Below are positions 27,068-36,502 of a stretch of 64,000 nucleotides of DNA, one piece after another. Source of the DNA: Terrilactibacillus tamarindi (GTDB lineage Bacteria; Bacillota; Bacilli; Bacillales; Sporolactobacillaceae). How positions within the stretch are numbered: the stretch's first letter is position 1; every line of letters begins with the position of its first letter. Location: the NCBI RefSeq assembly GCF_009718825.1, contig NZ_WNHB01000003.1:1-64000 (forward strand). Reading direction: 5' to 3'. Made by a program: the position numbers and the translations under genes. The notes under the pieces are model-generated. The model was not told the origin of the DNA, did no database searches, and saw only the letters and a program-made list of their open reading frames with translations.

Positions 27068-29428
27068 ATGGAGAATAAAAGCTTGAACTTTGAACGTAAG
27101 AGATTGAACGCTATTTTTGAAACCATTAAGCGTAAAGTCCAAAAGTTAACAGGACATGCTAGTGGCTTAAAAGAAGGTATTGTTGATTTGCGAAAAAATT
27201 TCTGGGAAGATGTCACGGTCAATGTTGACGAACCAGATGATATTGTAGAAACTCAAGCCAGTTTGAGGCAACAGGCGGAATTGTTATCTGAACGTGAAAG
27301 AAGTCATGGGCAAATTCATCGTGGGCTTAAAACCTTAGCAAGACTAGAAGATTCCCCTTATTTCGGCCGGATTGATTTTATTGAATCGGGTGAAAACGAA
27401 GCTGAATCCATTTATATTGGTATAGCATCTTTAATGGATGAAAAAGATGAAGATTTTCTTATATACGATTGGCGAGCGCCTATCTCTAGTATGTATTACG
27501 ATTATACTCCAGGACCAGCATCCTACCAGGCTATGGATGGTGAGATCACGGGTGAAATCACGTTGAAACGGCAATTCATTATTAAACAATCAAAGTTAGA
27601 GGGAATGTTTGATACAGGTGTCACCATAGGGGATGCTCTTCTTCAGCATGTTCTAGGGAATAATACAGACACACAGATGAAAAGTATTGTTGCGACGATT
27701 CAAAAGGAACAAAATAAAATTATACGTAATACATCAAGTAAGTTTTTAATTGTTCAAGGGGCAGCTGGAAGTGGAAAAACATCAGCGGCATTACAGCGGG
27801 TAGCCTTTTTACTTTATCACTATCGAAAAACTCTAGGCTCAGAAAATATTTTGCTTTTTTCTCCGAATCCTATTTTTAATAGTTATATCTCAACGGTATT
27901 ACCTGAACTTGGGGAAGAAAATATGCTTCAAACCACATTAAAAGATTATATCGAAGACCGGTTAGACGGCGAGCTACGTTTGGAAGACCCATTCTCTCAA
28001 ATGGAAATGTATTTAACACCAGAAGACCATACAAATTATGAAACAGACATTGAAGGCATCCGTTATAAAGCAACATTAAATTTTAAAGCTCTGATAAAGC
28101 AATATGTTAAGTCGTTAAGCTCAAGTGGACTTATTTTTAATGATATGACATTTCGAGATCGTGTAATTATTTCTAAAGAGGATATCGCTGTTGTCTTTTA
28201 TTCAATGGATCAAAGTATCCCTATTTCAAATCGTATGGCCATGCTCACAGAATCTCTGTTAGAGAAAGTGAGTCGTATCGCCCTTAAAGAACGAAAAGAA
28301 GATTGGGTTTTGGAAGAAGGAGAGCTTCTCGATAAAGAAGATTTGTTAAATGTTTATAAAAAGTTACAAAGAGACAAGCGTTTTACGGATGATACCTTTG
28401 ATGATTATGATCGGGAGGAAGGGATGATTCGGAAAATCGTGATTCGAAAACATTTTACTCCTATTCGAAAACAAGTGAAGAAGTTGACATTCATCGATAT
28501 TCCGGCTATCTATCGTCAATTATTTGAGTATAGCAAGGATGCGTCATTTGATCATATTCACTTACCATCAAGGTGGTCATCGATATGTGATGAGACGATC
28601 AGGCAACTTGATGATGGACAATGTTCATGGGCGGATGCCGTGCCTTTCCTTTATCTAAAAGATTGTCTTACAGGGCGGAAACCAAATATGTCGATCAAGC
28701 ACATTCTAATAGATGAAGCTCAGGATTATTCACCTTTTCAATTTGATTATATTAAACGAGCTTTTCCAAACTGTAATATGACCATTCTTGGTGATTTAAG
28801 TCAAGCCATCTATGCGCATACGTTTCATGAGGACACGCTTCTTTCGAATCATCACTATAGTCAGGATACCACTAGAAAAGTGACGTTGTTAAAAAGTTAC
28901 CGATCAACCGAAAATATTATGGCCTTTACAAGACCCATCATACCAGAAGGAAAGTCGATTGAACCGTTTAAACGACAAGGAAAAAAGCCGCTTGTGATCA
29001 AAGTGGATGATTCATTGGAACGTTATGATGGTATTCTTTCTAAAATGAAGCAATTAAAGGATGAAAAAAAAGAAACCATCGCCCTCATTTGTAAAACGAT
29101 GAAAGAAAGCAGACAAGCCTATGATCATTTGAAAGACAAATTACCCATACAGCTGATGGATAAAGAAACCTATACGTTTAAAAAAGGATTTATCATCATC
29201 CCTGTTTACCTCGCCAAAGGGATTGAATTTGATGCTGTCATTATTCATGACGCATCGCTTGAACATTACCACCGGGAAACAGAAAGAAATTTATTTTACA
29301 CAGCCTGTACACGGGCGATGCACGATTTAATCTTGTTTAGCGGCGGGCAGGTCACACCTTTTATAGAGAATGTACCTGTAGCCGTTTATGATATGGTTGA
29401 CTATCGAAAAGAAAAGGAAAGTAAATGA
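27068..29428 (+). CDS. helD: HelD-type RNA polymerase-recycling ATPase
   Basis: This 786-residue SF1-like ATPase binds stalled RNA polymerase and releases it from DNA. It has the HelD N-terminal coiled coil (about 1-80), DWRAPISSMYYDY, Walker A VQGAAGSGKTSAAL (about 228-241), the long HelD-specific insertion, DEAQDYSPFQF (Walker B), GDLSQAIYAH, SYRSTENIM and the C-terminal TACTRAMHDL motif. Residues such as LYHYRK and FSPNPIF are typical of B. subtilis HelD (YvgS). The ATG at 27068 is 7 nt after AAAGGGG and preferred over the TTG one codon earlier. Monocistronic. Confidence 0.9.
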   Translation: MENKSLNFERKRLNAIFETIKRKVQKLTGHASGLKEGIVDLRKNFWEDVTVNVDEPDDIVETQASLRQQAELLSERERSHGQIHRGLKTLARLEDSPYFGRIDFIESGENEAESIYIGIASLMDEKDEDFLIYDWRAPISSMYYDYTPGPASYQAMDGEITGEITLKRQFIIKQSKLEGMFDTGVTIGDALLQHVLGNNTDTQMKSIVATIQKEQNKIIRNTSSKFLIVQGAAGSGKTSAALQRVAFLLYHYRKTLGSENILLFSPNPIFNSYISTVLPELGEENMLQTTLKDYIEDRLDGELRLEDPFSQMEMYLTPEDHTNYETDIEGIRYKATLNFKALIKQYVKSLSSSGLIFNDMTFRDRVIISKEDIAVVFYSMDQSIPISNRMAMLTESLLEKVSRIALKERKEDWVLEEGELLDKEDLLNVYKKLQRDKRFTDDTFDDYDREEGMIRKIVIRKHFTPIRKQVKKLTFIDIPAIYRQLFEYSKDASFDHIHLPSRWSSICDETIRQLDDGQCSWADAVPFLYLKDCLTGRKPNMSIKHILIDEAQDYSPFQFDYIKRAFPNCNMTILGDLSQAIYAHTFHEDTLLSNHHYSQDTTRKVTLLKSYRSTENIMAFTRPIIPEGKSIEPFKRQGKKPLVIKVDDSLERYDGILSKMKQLKDEKKETIALICKTMKESRQAYDHLKDKLPIQLMDKETYTFKKGFIIIPVYLAKGIEFDAVIIHDASLEHYHRETERNLFYTACTRAMHDLILFSGGQVTPFIENVPVAVYDMVDYRKEKESK

Positions 29429-29507
29429 GGTTTAAGAAAATTAGACAAAGAGCCTCTATCTTAAATACATTTCAGTTTAACAGATTTTCGAAAAAATTCC
29501 CTATGAT

Positions 29508-29546
29508 AAAGATAAAAAGCATTCGCTTAGAATGCTTTTTATCTTT
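29508..29546. terminator. Bidirectional terminator between helD and the YczE-like gene
   Basis: A perfect 17-bp A/T-flanked stem (29508-29524 with 29530-29546, core AAAAAGCATTC/GAATGCTTTTT, loop GCTTA). The TAA of the leftward YczE-like gene lies inside its right arm. Confidence 0.9.
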
Positions 29547-29829
29547 CTTGCCACATATCAATACCTACACCCGTTATAAATGCAGTTAATAACCGCAAAA
29601 CTTCTGGTCTTTGTCCTTTTAAAAGTGAATTACAACCTTTCAATATTAAAGCGATTATTATTTCCCAACTTCCCACAGTAAGTCCCACATTTATGGACAG
29701 TCCTACCAAAAGTGCATCAAAAGGTGCAGTCCCAAGATCCGATTGTATAGTGAAAGAAATACCAAGGATTAATATTAAAATTCCTAATACATAAAAAACA
29801 TATTTCACTTTACTCGACCTCTTTATCAT
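29539..29829 (-). pseudogene. YczE-like membrane protein, truncated to its N-terminal half
   Basis: The 96-residue product matches the first half of YczE/YitT-related integral membrane proteins: one segment with LGISFTIQSDLGTAPFDALLVGLS, then LTVGSWEIIIALILKGCNSLL and FITGVGIDMW. B. subtilis YczE is about 215 residues, so the second half is missing. The frame stops inside a perfect terminator hairpin, and no continuation is visible in other frames. It may be a decayed gene or a functional half-size protein. It is divergent from marR-paiA-paiB across a 25-bp palindromic operator candidate. Confidence 0.55.
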
Positions 29830-29879
29830 TATTTTATTATTGCAAATACTACAAAATTAAGTTAAATTTAATATATGTC

Positions 29880-29905
29880 ATTTTTGTTGCATTTACAACA
29901 AAAAT
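29880..29905. promoter_or_regulatory. Palindromic operator candidate for the MarR regulator
   Basis: ATTTTTGTTG and CAACAAAAAT form perfect 10-bp arms around CATTTA, in the 94-bp gap between the divergent YczE-like and marR genes. Location and symmetry fit a MarR-dimer site. Confidence 0.55.
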
Positions 29906-29923
29906 ACAGTTAAGGGGTTAATT

Positions 29924-30376
29924 ATGATGGAAATACTTCGTGAAATTGGATTGATAGCAAGGGCATTAGACTCAATAAGTAATATAGAATTTAAAGAATA
30001 TGACCTTACAAAAGGGCAGTATTTGTACCTTGTGAGAATATGTGAAAATCCAGGAATCATTCAAGAAAAGTTAGCTGAGATGATAAAAGTAGATCGAACA
30101 ACAGCGGCTCGTGCTATAAAAAAGCTTGAAATTAATGGCTTTATTGAAAAGAAAGAAGATGAACACAACAAAAAAATAAAAAAACTCTTCTCTACAGAGA
30201 AAGGGAAAAATGTATTTCCTTTTATAAAAAGAGAAAATGATTATTCCAATAGCGTTGCATTAGAGGGATTTTCTGAAAGAGAAGTAGAAACCATTTTCAA
30301 TCTTCTTCAAAGAGTAAGAAAAAATATAGAAAAAGACTGGGAGTTTGTAAAAAAGGGAAACAAGAGAAATTATTGA
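29924..30376 (+). CDS. MarR-family transcriptional regulator
   Basis: The 150-residue winged-helix regulator has recognition-helix region EKLAEMIKVDRTTAARAIKKLEINGFIEKKED (about 46-77) and the wing with HNKKIKKLFSTEKG. Flanking helices are typical MarR dimerisation segments. It leads an operon with paiA (25 bp downstream) and paiB, and is divergent from the truncated YczE-like gene. It probably represses itself and paiAB through the palindrome just upstream. The ligand is unknown; polyamines are a guess from paiA. The first ATG is 6 nt and the second 9 nt after AAGGGG. Confidence 0.85.
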   Translation: MMEILREIGLIARALDSISNIEFKEYDLTKGQYLYLVRICENPGIIQEKLAEMIKVDRTTAARAIKKLEINGFIEKKEDEHNKKIKKLFSTEKGKNVFPFIKRENDYSNSVALEGFSEREVETIFNLLQRVRKNIEKDWEFVKKGNKRNY

Positions 30377-30401
30377 TGATGTAAAGGAGCGACATATTTA
30401 A

Positions 30402-30917
<516 letters not shown>

Positions 30918-30943
30918 TAAAATTTTTTGAAGGGTGGATTATT

Positions 30944-31561
30944 ATGTATATACCTAAACATTTTAAAATTGACGATGAAGAAGTAATTTATGATTTTATC
31001 GAAAAATATGGCTTTGCAACTTTATTTTCTCAGCATAAAGGAGAACCTTACGCTACTCATCTTCCACTGATGTTAAATAAATCTGAAAAGGCTTTATATG
31101 GTCATTTTGCACGTCCGAACGAACAATGGAAGGATGCTGAAAACCAACAAGTCCTTGCGATTTTCCAAGGTCCCCACTGTTATATTTCACCTACTTGGTA
31201 TGAAACAACTAAAGCAGTACCTACTTGGAATTATGTGTCTATACATTTATATGGAAAGATGGAGATGGTCGAAGATAAAAAAATCATATTCGATTCTTTA
31301 AATGATTTGGTAAATAAATATGAAAGCCCTGATAGTCCATACAATTTAAATGATGTTGATCCTAGTTTTATCGAAGGAATGAGTAAAGGAATTGCAGCGT
31401 TCAGAATAAAAATCACAAAAATTGAAGCAAAAGCTAAATTAAGTCAAAATCATCCCGTGAAACGACAAGAGTTAATTATTAAACATCTAGAAAGCACTTC
31501 TCAACAAGATAATATACAAGTAGCCTCTCTTATGAAGAAAAATCTACAAAAATACAAATAA
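30944..31561 (+). CDS. paiB: PaiB-type FMN-binding protein
   Basis: The 205-residue protein has the FMN-binding split-barrel layout of PaiB: MYIPKHFKIDD at the start, FATLFSQHKGEPYATHLPL, GHFARPNEQW, FQGPHCYISPTWY and VPTWNYVSIHLYGKME. In B. subtilis paiAB was found to affect sporulation and degradative-enzyme genes; the biochemical role of PaiB is not firmly known. It is the last gene of the marR-paiA-paiB operon, with a terminator at 31620. Confidence 0.88.
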   Translation: MYIPKHFKIDDEEVIYDFIEKYGFATLFSQHKGEPYATHLPLMLNKSEKALYGHFARPNEQWKDAENQQVLAIFQGPHCYISPTWYETTKAVPTWNYVSIHLYGKMEMVEDKKIIFDSLNDLVNKYESPDSPYNLNDVDPSFIEGMSKGIAAFRIKITKIEAKAKLSQNHPVKRQELIIKHLESTSQQDNIQVASLMKKNLQKYK

Positions 31562-31619
31562 AGTCATTCCTTATTGAAAGAGATCTTTACTTTAATAAGG
31601 CGTGATTATGGAAGATGAT

Positions 31620-31650
31620 GGCTAACGACTTTGAATCGTTAGTCATTTTT
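31620..31650 (+). terminator. Terminator after paiB
   Basis: GGCTAACGA at 31620-31628 pairs with TCGTTAGTC at 31636-31644 (one G-T), followed by ATTTTT. The remainder of the 31562-31880 gap contains a TATAAT at 31842 before the ABC-F gene and nothing else I recognise. Confidence 0.75.
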
Positions 31651-31880
31651 AAATCATTCTTTAAATACAAGTCTATAATGAAACACACTAAATTCTAACT
31701 TTTTTATAAAAGGTATAACAACAAGCTAAAGCATCTGCAACTGTCATGGATAACACCCCCCTCCTGTGAGGAAATACAGATGCGTCGACCACCCCGTACA
31801 ACTCAAACACAATTAACTTTTCATGTTGTGCACCATTCGCTTATAATAAAGAGAGTGCCTGAAAGAGAAGGATGATGGAA

Positions 31881-33800
31881 ATGAGTATTCTTGCAGTAGA
31901 CAATCTCGTAAAAACATATGGTGATAAAACCTTATTTGATCATATATCTTTTACCATTTCGGAAAAACAACGAATTGGGCTTATTGGTGTTAATGGAACT
32001 GGAAAATCAACCTTGCTAAAAGTCTTATCTGGTGAGGATAGTGCAGAACAAGGTTCCATCCAACATGCGAATGATTTTCATGCTGAGTATTTACCTCAAG
32101 ACCCGAGTTTTGAACGTGACGTCACCGTATTGGATTACATATACGGCGGGGATTCATCGATTATGGTAGCTTTAAGAGCCTATGAAAAAGCCTTGCAGGG
32201 ACTAGAACGTGAGCCGGACAGCGAACAAGAGCAGTCTCATTTTTTAAAAGCGCAGCAATCCATGGATACAGCTCGCGCATGGGAAGCAGAATCAGAAGCA
32301 AAAACCATTTTAACGAAGCTTGGTATTACCCAATTTAATAAACGTATTCAAGCTCTCTCCGGTGGTCAAAAAAAACGTGTAGCCCTAGCTAGAACACTCA
32401 TTCAACCAGCAGACTTATTGATTTTAGATGAGCCAACCAACCACTTAGATAATGAAACGATAGAATGGCTAGAAGAGTATCTATCAACTTATCCGGGTGC
32501 TCTGCTTGTGGTTACCCATGATCGGTATTTTCTGAATCGAGTAACGAATCGTATCTATGAATTAGATAAAGGGAAGCTTTACATCTATGATGGAAACTAT
32601 GAAATCTTTTTGGAGAAGAAGGCGGAACGAGAGGAACAAGCTATAGCGGATGATGCAAAACATCGTAATCAACTTCGCCGAGAACTCGCCTGGCTAAGAA
32701 GAGGGGCCAAAGCGAGATCAACCAAACAAAAAGCCAGGGTCGATCGAGTCCATGAAATGAAAGAAAAAAAGGAATTTGTCCAACATCAGGATGTCGATTT
32801 AGCGATTGGCTCGACTCGTTTAGGTAAAGAAGTGATTGAAGTGAAGGATGTATCAAAGGGATTTGGTGGAAAACCATTAATCGATCATTTTAGTTATCTT
32901 GTCGTCCCTCGTGAACGAGTTGGTATTATCGGTGCGAATGGTAGTGGTAAAACAACGCTTTTAAATATGATGGCGAGGCGCATTCAACCCGATTCTGGTG
33001 AAATTGAGATCGGGCAAACGGTAAAATTGGGTTATTATACGCAGGAACCTGTTGAAATGGATGAAAACCTGCGTATTATTGACTATATCAAAGAGCAAGC
33101 GCAAATCATGACGACGGCGGATGGTCAAACGGTGACAGTTGAACAGATGCTTGAACGGTTTTTATTCCCTAGAAGTATGCAGTATACGTATATACGGAAA
33201 CTGTCTGGAGGAGAGAGAAAGCGCCTCTATCTTTTGCGTGTCTTAATGGAAGAGCCGAATGTGCTCTTTCTTGATGAGCCGACCAATGACTTAGACACCG
33301 AGACCCTCACTGTTTTAGAAGACTACTTGGAGCAATTTCCGGGAGTGGTGATCACTGTTTCCCACGATCGCTATTTTCTTGATCGCGTCGTAAATCACTT
33401 GATTGCCTTTGAAAAAAATGGCGTGATCCGAAGATTTGAAGGAGATTATACAGACTACCTTCAAGTACGTAAAGAAGAAAAAGAAGCGGAACAACGGGTA
33501 AAGCAAACCGATGATAATAAGAAAGTGACTGAAAAAAACCATCGTTCTTCAGCTAAGAAAAAGGTAAAGTTATCCTATAAAGAGCAGCAAGAATGGAATG
33601 GTTTAGAAGATAAAATCACCCATTTAGAACAAAGATTAGAAGATTTACAAAATGCTATTATTGAAGCGGGTAGCGATGCTGGAAAGGTTCAGGAGTTGTT
33701 TCATGAACAACAAGAAACCGAAGTAGCATTAGAGCAAGCCATGGAGCGTTGGGAAGCGTTATCTCTCCTGATAGAAGAAATAGAAAAACAAAAATCTTGA
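31881..33800 (+). CDS. yfmR: ABC-F translation factor, YfmR/Uup type
   Basis: The 639-residue protein has two ABC domains with Walker A GVNGTGKST and GANGSGKTT, signatures LSGGQKKR and LSGGERKR, and Walker B ILDEPTNHLD and FLDEPTNDLD. There is no membrane domain. A linker with RRELAWLRRGAKARSTKQKAR and a C-terminal coiled coil (about 565-639) are typical of Uup/YfmR rather than EttA or antibiotic-resistance ABC-F proteins. YfmR helps ribosomes at difficult peptide bonds such as Pro-Pro. ATG 31881 is 8 nt after AAGGA and gives the family N-terminus MSIL. Confidence 0.85.
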   Translation: MSILAVDNLVKTYGDKTLFDHISFTISEKQRIGLIGVNGTGKSTLLKVLSGEDSAEQGSIQHANDFHAEYLPQDPSFERDVTVLDYIYGGDSSIMVALRAYEKALQGLEREPDSEQEQSHFLKAQQSMDTARAWEAESEAKTILTKLGITQFNKRIQALSGGQKKRVALARTLIQPADLLILDEPTNHLDNETIEWLEEYLSTYPGALLVVTHDRYFLNRVTNRIYELDKGKLYIYDGNYEIFLEKKAEREEQAIADDAKHRNQLRRELAWLRRGAKARSTKQKARVDRVHEMKEKKEFVQHQDVDLAIGSTRLGKEVIEVKDVSKGFGGKPLIDHFSYLVVPRERVGIIGANGSGKTTLLNMMARRIQPDSGEIEIGQTVKLGYYTQEPVEMDENLRIIDYIKEQAQIMTTADGQTVTVEQMLERFLFPRSMQYTYIRKLSGGERKRLYLLRVLMEEPNVLFLDEPTNDLDTETLTVLEDYLEQFPGVVITVSHDRYFLDRVVNHLIAFEKNGVIRRFEGDYTDYLQVRKEEKEAEQRVKQTDDNKKVTEKNHRSSAKKKVKLSYKEQQEWNGLEDKITHLEQRLEDLQNAIIEAGSDAGKVQELFHEQQETEVALEQAMERWEALSLLIEEIEKQKS

Positions 33801-33812
33801 TCCCTATGTAAT

Positions 33813-33852
33813 GTATGCCCCTATAGACAAGGGCATACGTTTTTCTTTTTTT
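33813..33852. terminator. Terminator between yfmR and the ABC-2 permease
   Basis: GTATGCCC at 33813-33820 pairs with GGGCATAC at 33831-33838, followed by a long T-rich run. The two genes converge here. Confidence 0.8.
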
Positions 33853-33924
33853 TATTGCAAAATCAACGTGGATCGTTATCATAGTTCTTTTGTTATACAA
33901 AAGTTTGATCATTTCTCGCTAACA

Positions 33925-34944
33925 TCATGCTTTTCGGTAGCTTCTTAACGTAACCATATGCAAAATGATAAACAGAAGAGAGAAACCTAATAATAGAGCA
34001 AGATCGCCCCACCAATCGGAGAACTGAGCTCCGCGGATCATGATGTCTTTTAATGCATCAGCAGCATAATAAAGTGGGGTGAATTTACCTATGATTTGTC
34101 CCCATAATGGCAAGTTATCAAGCTTGAATAACCCAGAAAAGAAGATTTGTGGGACAATGACAATTGGAATGAACTGAACAATTTGTAATTCATTTCGTGC
34201 AAATGTTGATAGTAGCATCCCGAGAGTCAGGGCACTTAATGACAGAATGAAGATCGTTAGAAGGACATAAAAAATCGAGCCTTCAATATTCATTTGGAGT
34301 ACATAAATGCTATAAAACGTTAAAATAATAGATTGAATCATCGCAAATAGTCCAAACCCTGAAAGATAGCCTAGAATAATTTCAATATTTTTTATAGGCG
34401 AGGCCATAAGTCGATCAAGAGTTCCGGTTGTTCTTTCTCTTAAGAAAGAGACGCCGCTTAAGAGGAAAATAAAGAAAAAGACGAATAAACCAAGTAGAAC
34501 AGGTCCGAACGAATCAAACATTTTCATGTCTTTATTACCATAAAGGTAATGTATAGAGAGTTTTTGTTGACCTTGATTTTGAGCCTGACCAAGGGTATCT
34601 TGAATCTTTTTTAGGGCTCTTTGATTCGTAGGCGGATCGCTGCCTTCGAGATGAACAGAAAGCGGCTCTTTAATTTCGATATAAGCATCAATTTCCTGAT
34701 TTTTTAACTCAGATTTGGCTTGTTTCAGATTAAGGCTCTTAATGTCTTGCAGTGTAAATTGCTTCACCATGGGCAGCTTTGAATCACCGACAACAGCGAG
34801 TTTTGGTTCATCCGTTTTTGCTCCAAATACGACCCATACAAGGGTTAGGATAAGAATAGGTGCAACAATTAATAAAGCAAGCGTGCGTTTATCTCGGATA
34901 AACTGTCTCGAAATTCGGTTCGTTAAGGCTAAGATATTTTGCAT
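33925..34944 (-). CDS. ABC-2 type permease of a two-gene exporter
   Basis: The 339-residue protein has one N-terminal membrane segment (about 22-41), a large extracytoplasmic loop (about 42-145) and five more membrane segments after FDSFGPVLLGLFVFFF, with the ABC-2 motif SFLRERTTGTLDRLMASPI between the second and third. This is the YhgE/NatB-like topology of drug or peptide exporters. It overlaps the ATPase gene by one base (TAATG), so the two are coupled. The substrate is unknown; the divergent TetR regulator suggests a drug or toxic metabolite. Confidence 0.8.
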   Translation of the reverse strand: MQNILALTNRISRQFIRDKRTLALLIVAPILILTLVWVVFGAKTDEPKLAVVGDSKLPMVKQFTLQDIKSLNLKQAKSELKNQEIDAYIEIKEPLSVHLEGSDPPTNQRALKKIQDTLGQAQNQGQQKLSIHYLYGNKDMKMFDSFGPVLLGLFVFFFIFLLSGVSFLRERTTGTLDRLMASPIKNIEIILGYLSGFGLFAMIQSIILTFYSIYVLQMNIEGSIFYVLLTIFILSLSALTLGMLLSTFARNELQIVQFIPIVIVPQIFFSGLFKLDNLPLWGQIIGKFTPLYYAADALKDIMIRGAQFSDWWGDLALLLGFSLLFIILHMVTLRSYRKA

Positions 34945-35657
34945 TAGTGGCTCACCCCTTTTAAAAAAATATCTTCGATAGAATCGACTTGATAGGTTTT
35001 TAATAGATCAGCTGGAGATCCAGTAGCCAGAATTTTCCCATCCTTTAATAGACCGACCCGATCACAGCGATTCACTTCATCCATCACATGGGTGGTTACA
35101 ATCAGAGTTGCCTCATCTTCTTTTAACTTTTGAAAGAGTTTCCAAATCGATTGTCGTAACAATGGATCTAGCCCAACGGTTGGTTCATCGAGTAGATAAA
35201 GTTTCGGCTTATGAATAAGGGCGCAGGCTAATGATAACCGGCGTTTCATCCCACCTGAGTATTGCAGTACTTTCTTTGATAAGTCGTTCCTTAAGTGAAC
35301 GATTTCAGCAACTTCCTCGATTCGTTGCTTTCTTTCTTTTTTTCTCAAACCTTGAATGGAACCAAAAAAGTCTAAATTTTCATAGGCTGTGAGCTCTTCA
35401 TACAACGCATCTGATTGGGCCATATACCCTAAATGACGGAAGGATGAAATACTCGGTTTTTGATTAAAAAGTTCCACTTTACCTTGATCGCACTTTTCGA
35501 GTCCAAGTAATATTTTAACTAAAGTTGTTTTACCAGATCCAGAAGGTCCGAGCAGACCGTAAATTTCTCCAGAGGCTAATGATAGATTGACATCACTTAA
35601 AATGGTTTGTTGTTTAAACTTCTTAGTTAAATGGTGACCACTAAGTTGAATAATCAA
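34944..35657 (-). CDS. ABC exporter ATP-binding protein
   Basis: The 237-residue ATPase has Walker A GPSGSGKTT, Q-loop MAQSD, signature YSGGMKRRLSLA, Walker B LYLLDEPTVGLD and H-loop TTHVMDE. The YSGGM signature and size are typical of ABC-2 exporter ATPases. TTG start, 10 nt after AAAGGA. First gene of the operon with the permease, divergent from the TetR gene. Confidence 0.88.
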   Translation of the reverse strand: MIIQLSGHHLTKKFKQQTILSDVNLSLASGEIYGLLGPSGSGKTTLVKILLGLEKCDQGKVELFNQKPSISSFRHLGYMAQSDALYEELTAYENLDFFGSIQGLRKKERKQRIEEVAEIVHLRNDLSKKVLQYSGGMKRRLSLACALIHKPKLYLLDEPTVGLDPLLRQSIWKLFQKLKEDEATLIVTTHVMDEVNRCDRVGLLKDGKILATGSPADLLKTYQVDSIEDIFLKGVSH

Positions 35658-35698
35658 TTTGGTCGCATCCTTTCATGTAAGACGTTAGTGAACTTATA

Positions 35699-35723
35699 TT
35701 CAATATTGAACACTGTGTACAGT
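35699..35723. promoter_or_regulatory. Adjacent palindromes between the ABC exporter and TetR genes, possible operators
   Basis: TTCAATATTGAA (35699-35710) is a perfect 12-bp palindrome, and ACTGT-GT-ACAGT (35712-35723) is a second one with 5-bp arms. Both lie in the 168-bp divergent intergenic region and could bind the TetR protein. Confidence 0.4.
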
Positions 35724-35825
35724 AATTATGTTAAGATGGGAATGCTTATAAAACAATATGCAATGGTTGATGAAATGTTGGCTAATGAACAAATAATATA
35801 GAAATGTTCAATAGGAGTGAGAAAG

Positions 35826-36431
35826 ATGGATGAACCTTCAGTGGATTTACGTGTTAAAAAAACAAAACACGCCATAAAAGAGCAGTTTATCAAATTATTG
35901 TCGGAAAAAAATTTTACACACATCACGATCAAGGATATTACAGAAAAGGCCCTTATCGGTAGAGGGACATTTTATTTGCACTATAAAGATAAATATGATC
36001 TCTTAAGCCAAATCATAAAAGAAGAGATACAATTATTATTGAAAAATCTTGAACCGGAGAAAGCACTAAACTACGGTAGATTAAAAGAAAAGCTCGTCAT
36101 TGAATACATAACAAAAATTTTAAAACACATACGCGACCACCATTTGTTTTTTAAAGTGATGTTTTTAAATGAGGGTGTTGTTGGATTTCGGCAACAACTA
36201 AAAAGGGCTATGGTAGGAAAGGTAAAAGAAAATCCGCATTTCACGAATTCTGTAGATCCTGTAAATTTAGAAGTAACGGTAACGTTTGTGTCATCGGGCA
36301 TTCTTGGTGTACTTGAGTGGTGGATTAAGGAAGATATGCCGCTCGATCCAGATAGTTTAGCTTCTAAATTACAATCGATTATTTCAAGGGGTCCTGCAGA
36401 GACGAATGGGTTTCGAGTCATTAGGGAGTAG
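35826..36431 (+). CDS. TetR-family regulator of the adjacent ABC exporter
   Basis: The 201-residue regulator has the TetR DNA-binding domain at residues 8-55 (KKTKHAIKEQFIKLLSEKNFTHITIKDI, then GRGTFYLHYKDKYDLL) and a ligand domain with a WW pair (LEWWIKEDMP) near the C-terminus, as in Firmicute TetR proteins next to ABC exporters. I chose the ATG at 35826, 8 nt after AGGAG; the GTG at 35817 overlaps that site. Divergent from the exporter operon, hence its probable repressor. Confidence 0.85.
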   Translation: MDEPSVDLRVKKTKHAIKEQFIKLLSEKNFTHITIKDITEKALIGRGTFYLHYKDKYDLLSQIIKEEIQLLLKNLEPEKALNYGRLKEKLVIEYITKILKHIRDHHLFFKVMFLNEGVVGFRQQLKRAMVGKVKENPHFTNSVDPVNLEVTVTFVSSGILGVLEWWIKEDMPLDPDSLASKLQSIISRGPAETNGFRVIRE

Positions 36432-36455
36432 TACGAATATCGGTATCTTAATAAG

Positions 36456-36491
36456 ATCTAAAGCCAGATGATGATTTACCTGGCTTTAGAT
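36456..36491. terminator. Stem-loop between the convergent TetR and kinase genes
   Basis: ATCTAAAGCCAG at 36456-36467 pairs perfectly with CTGGCTTTAGAT at 36480-36491. There is no long T tract, so termination is likely rather than certain. Confidence 0.6.
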
Positions 36492-36502
36492 AAGTAGGCT
36501 CC

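Noticed and set aside
30944-31561. PaiB as a general pyridoxamine-phosphate oxidase-like protein
   Set aside because: The N-terminal MYIPKHF, the GHFARPN and VPTWNY motifs and the adjacent paiA make the specific assignment better.
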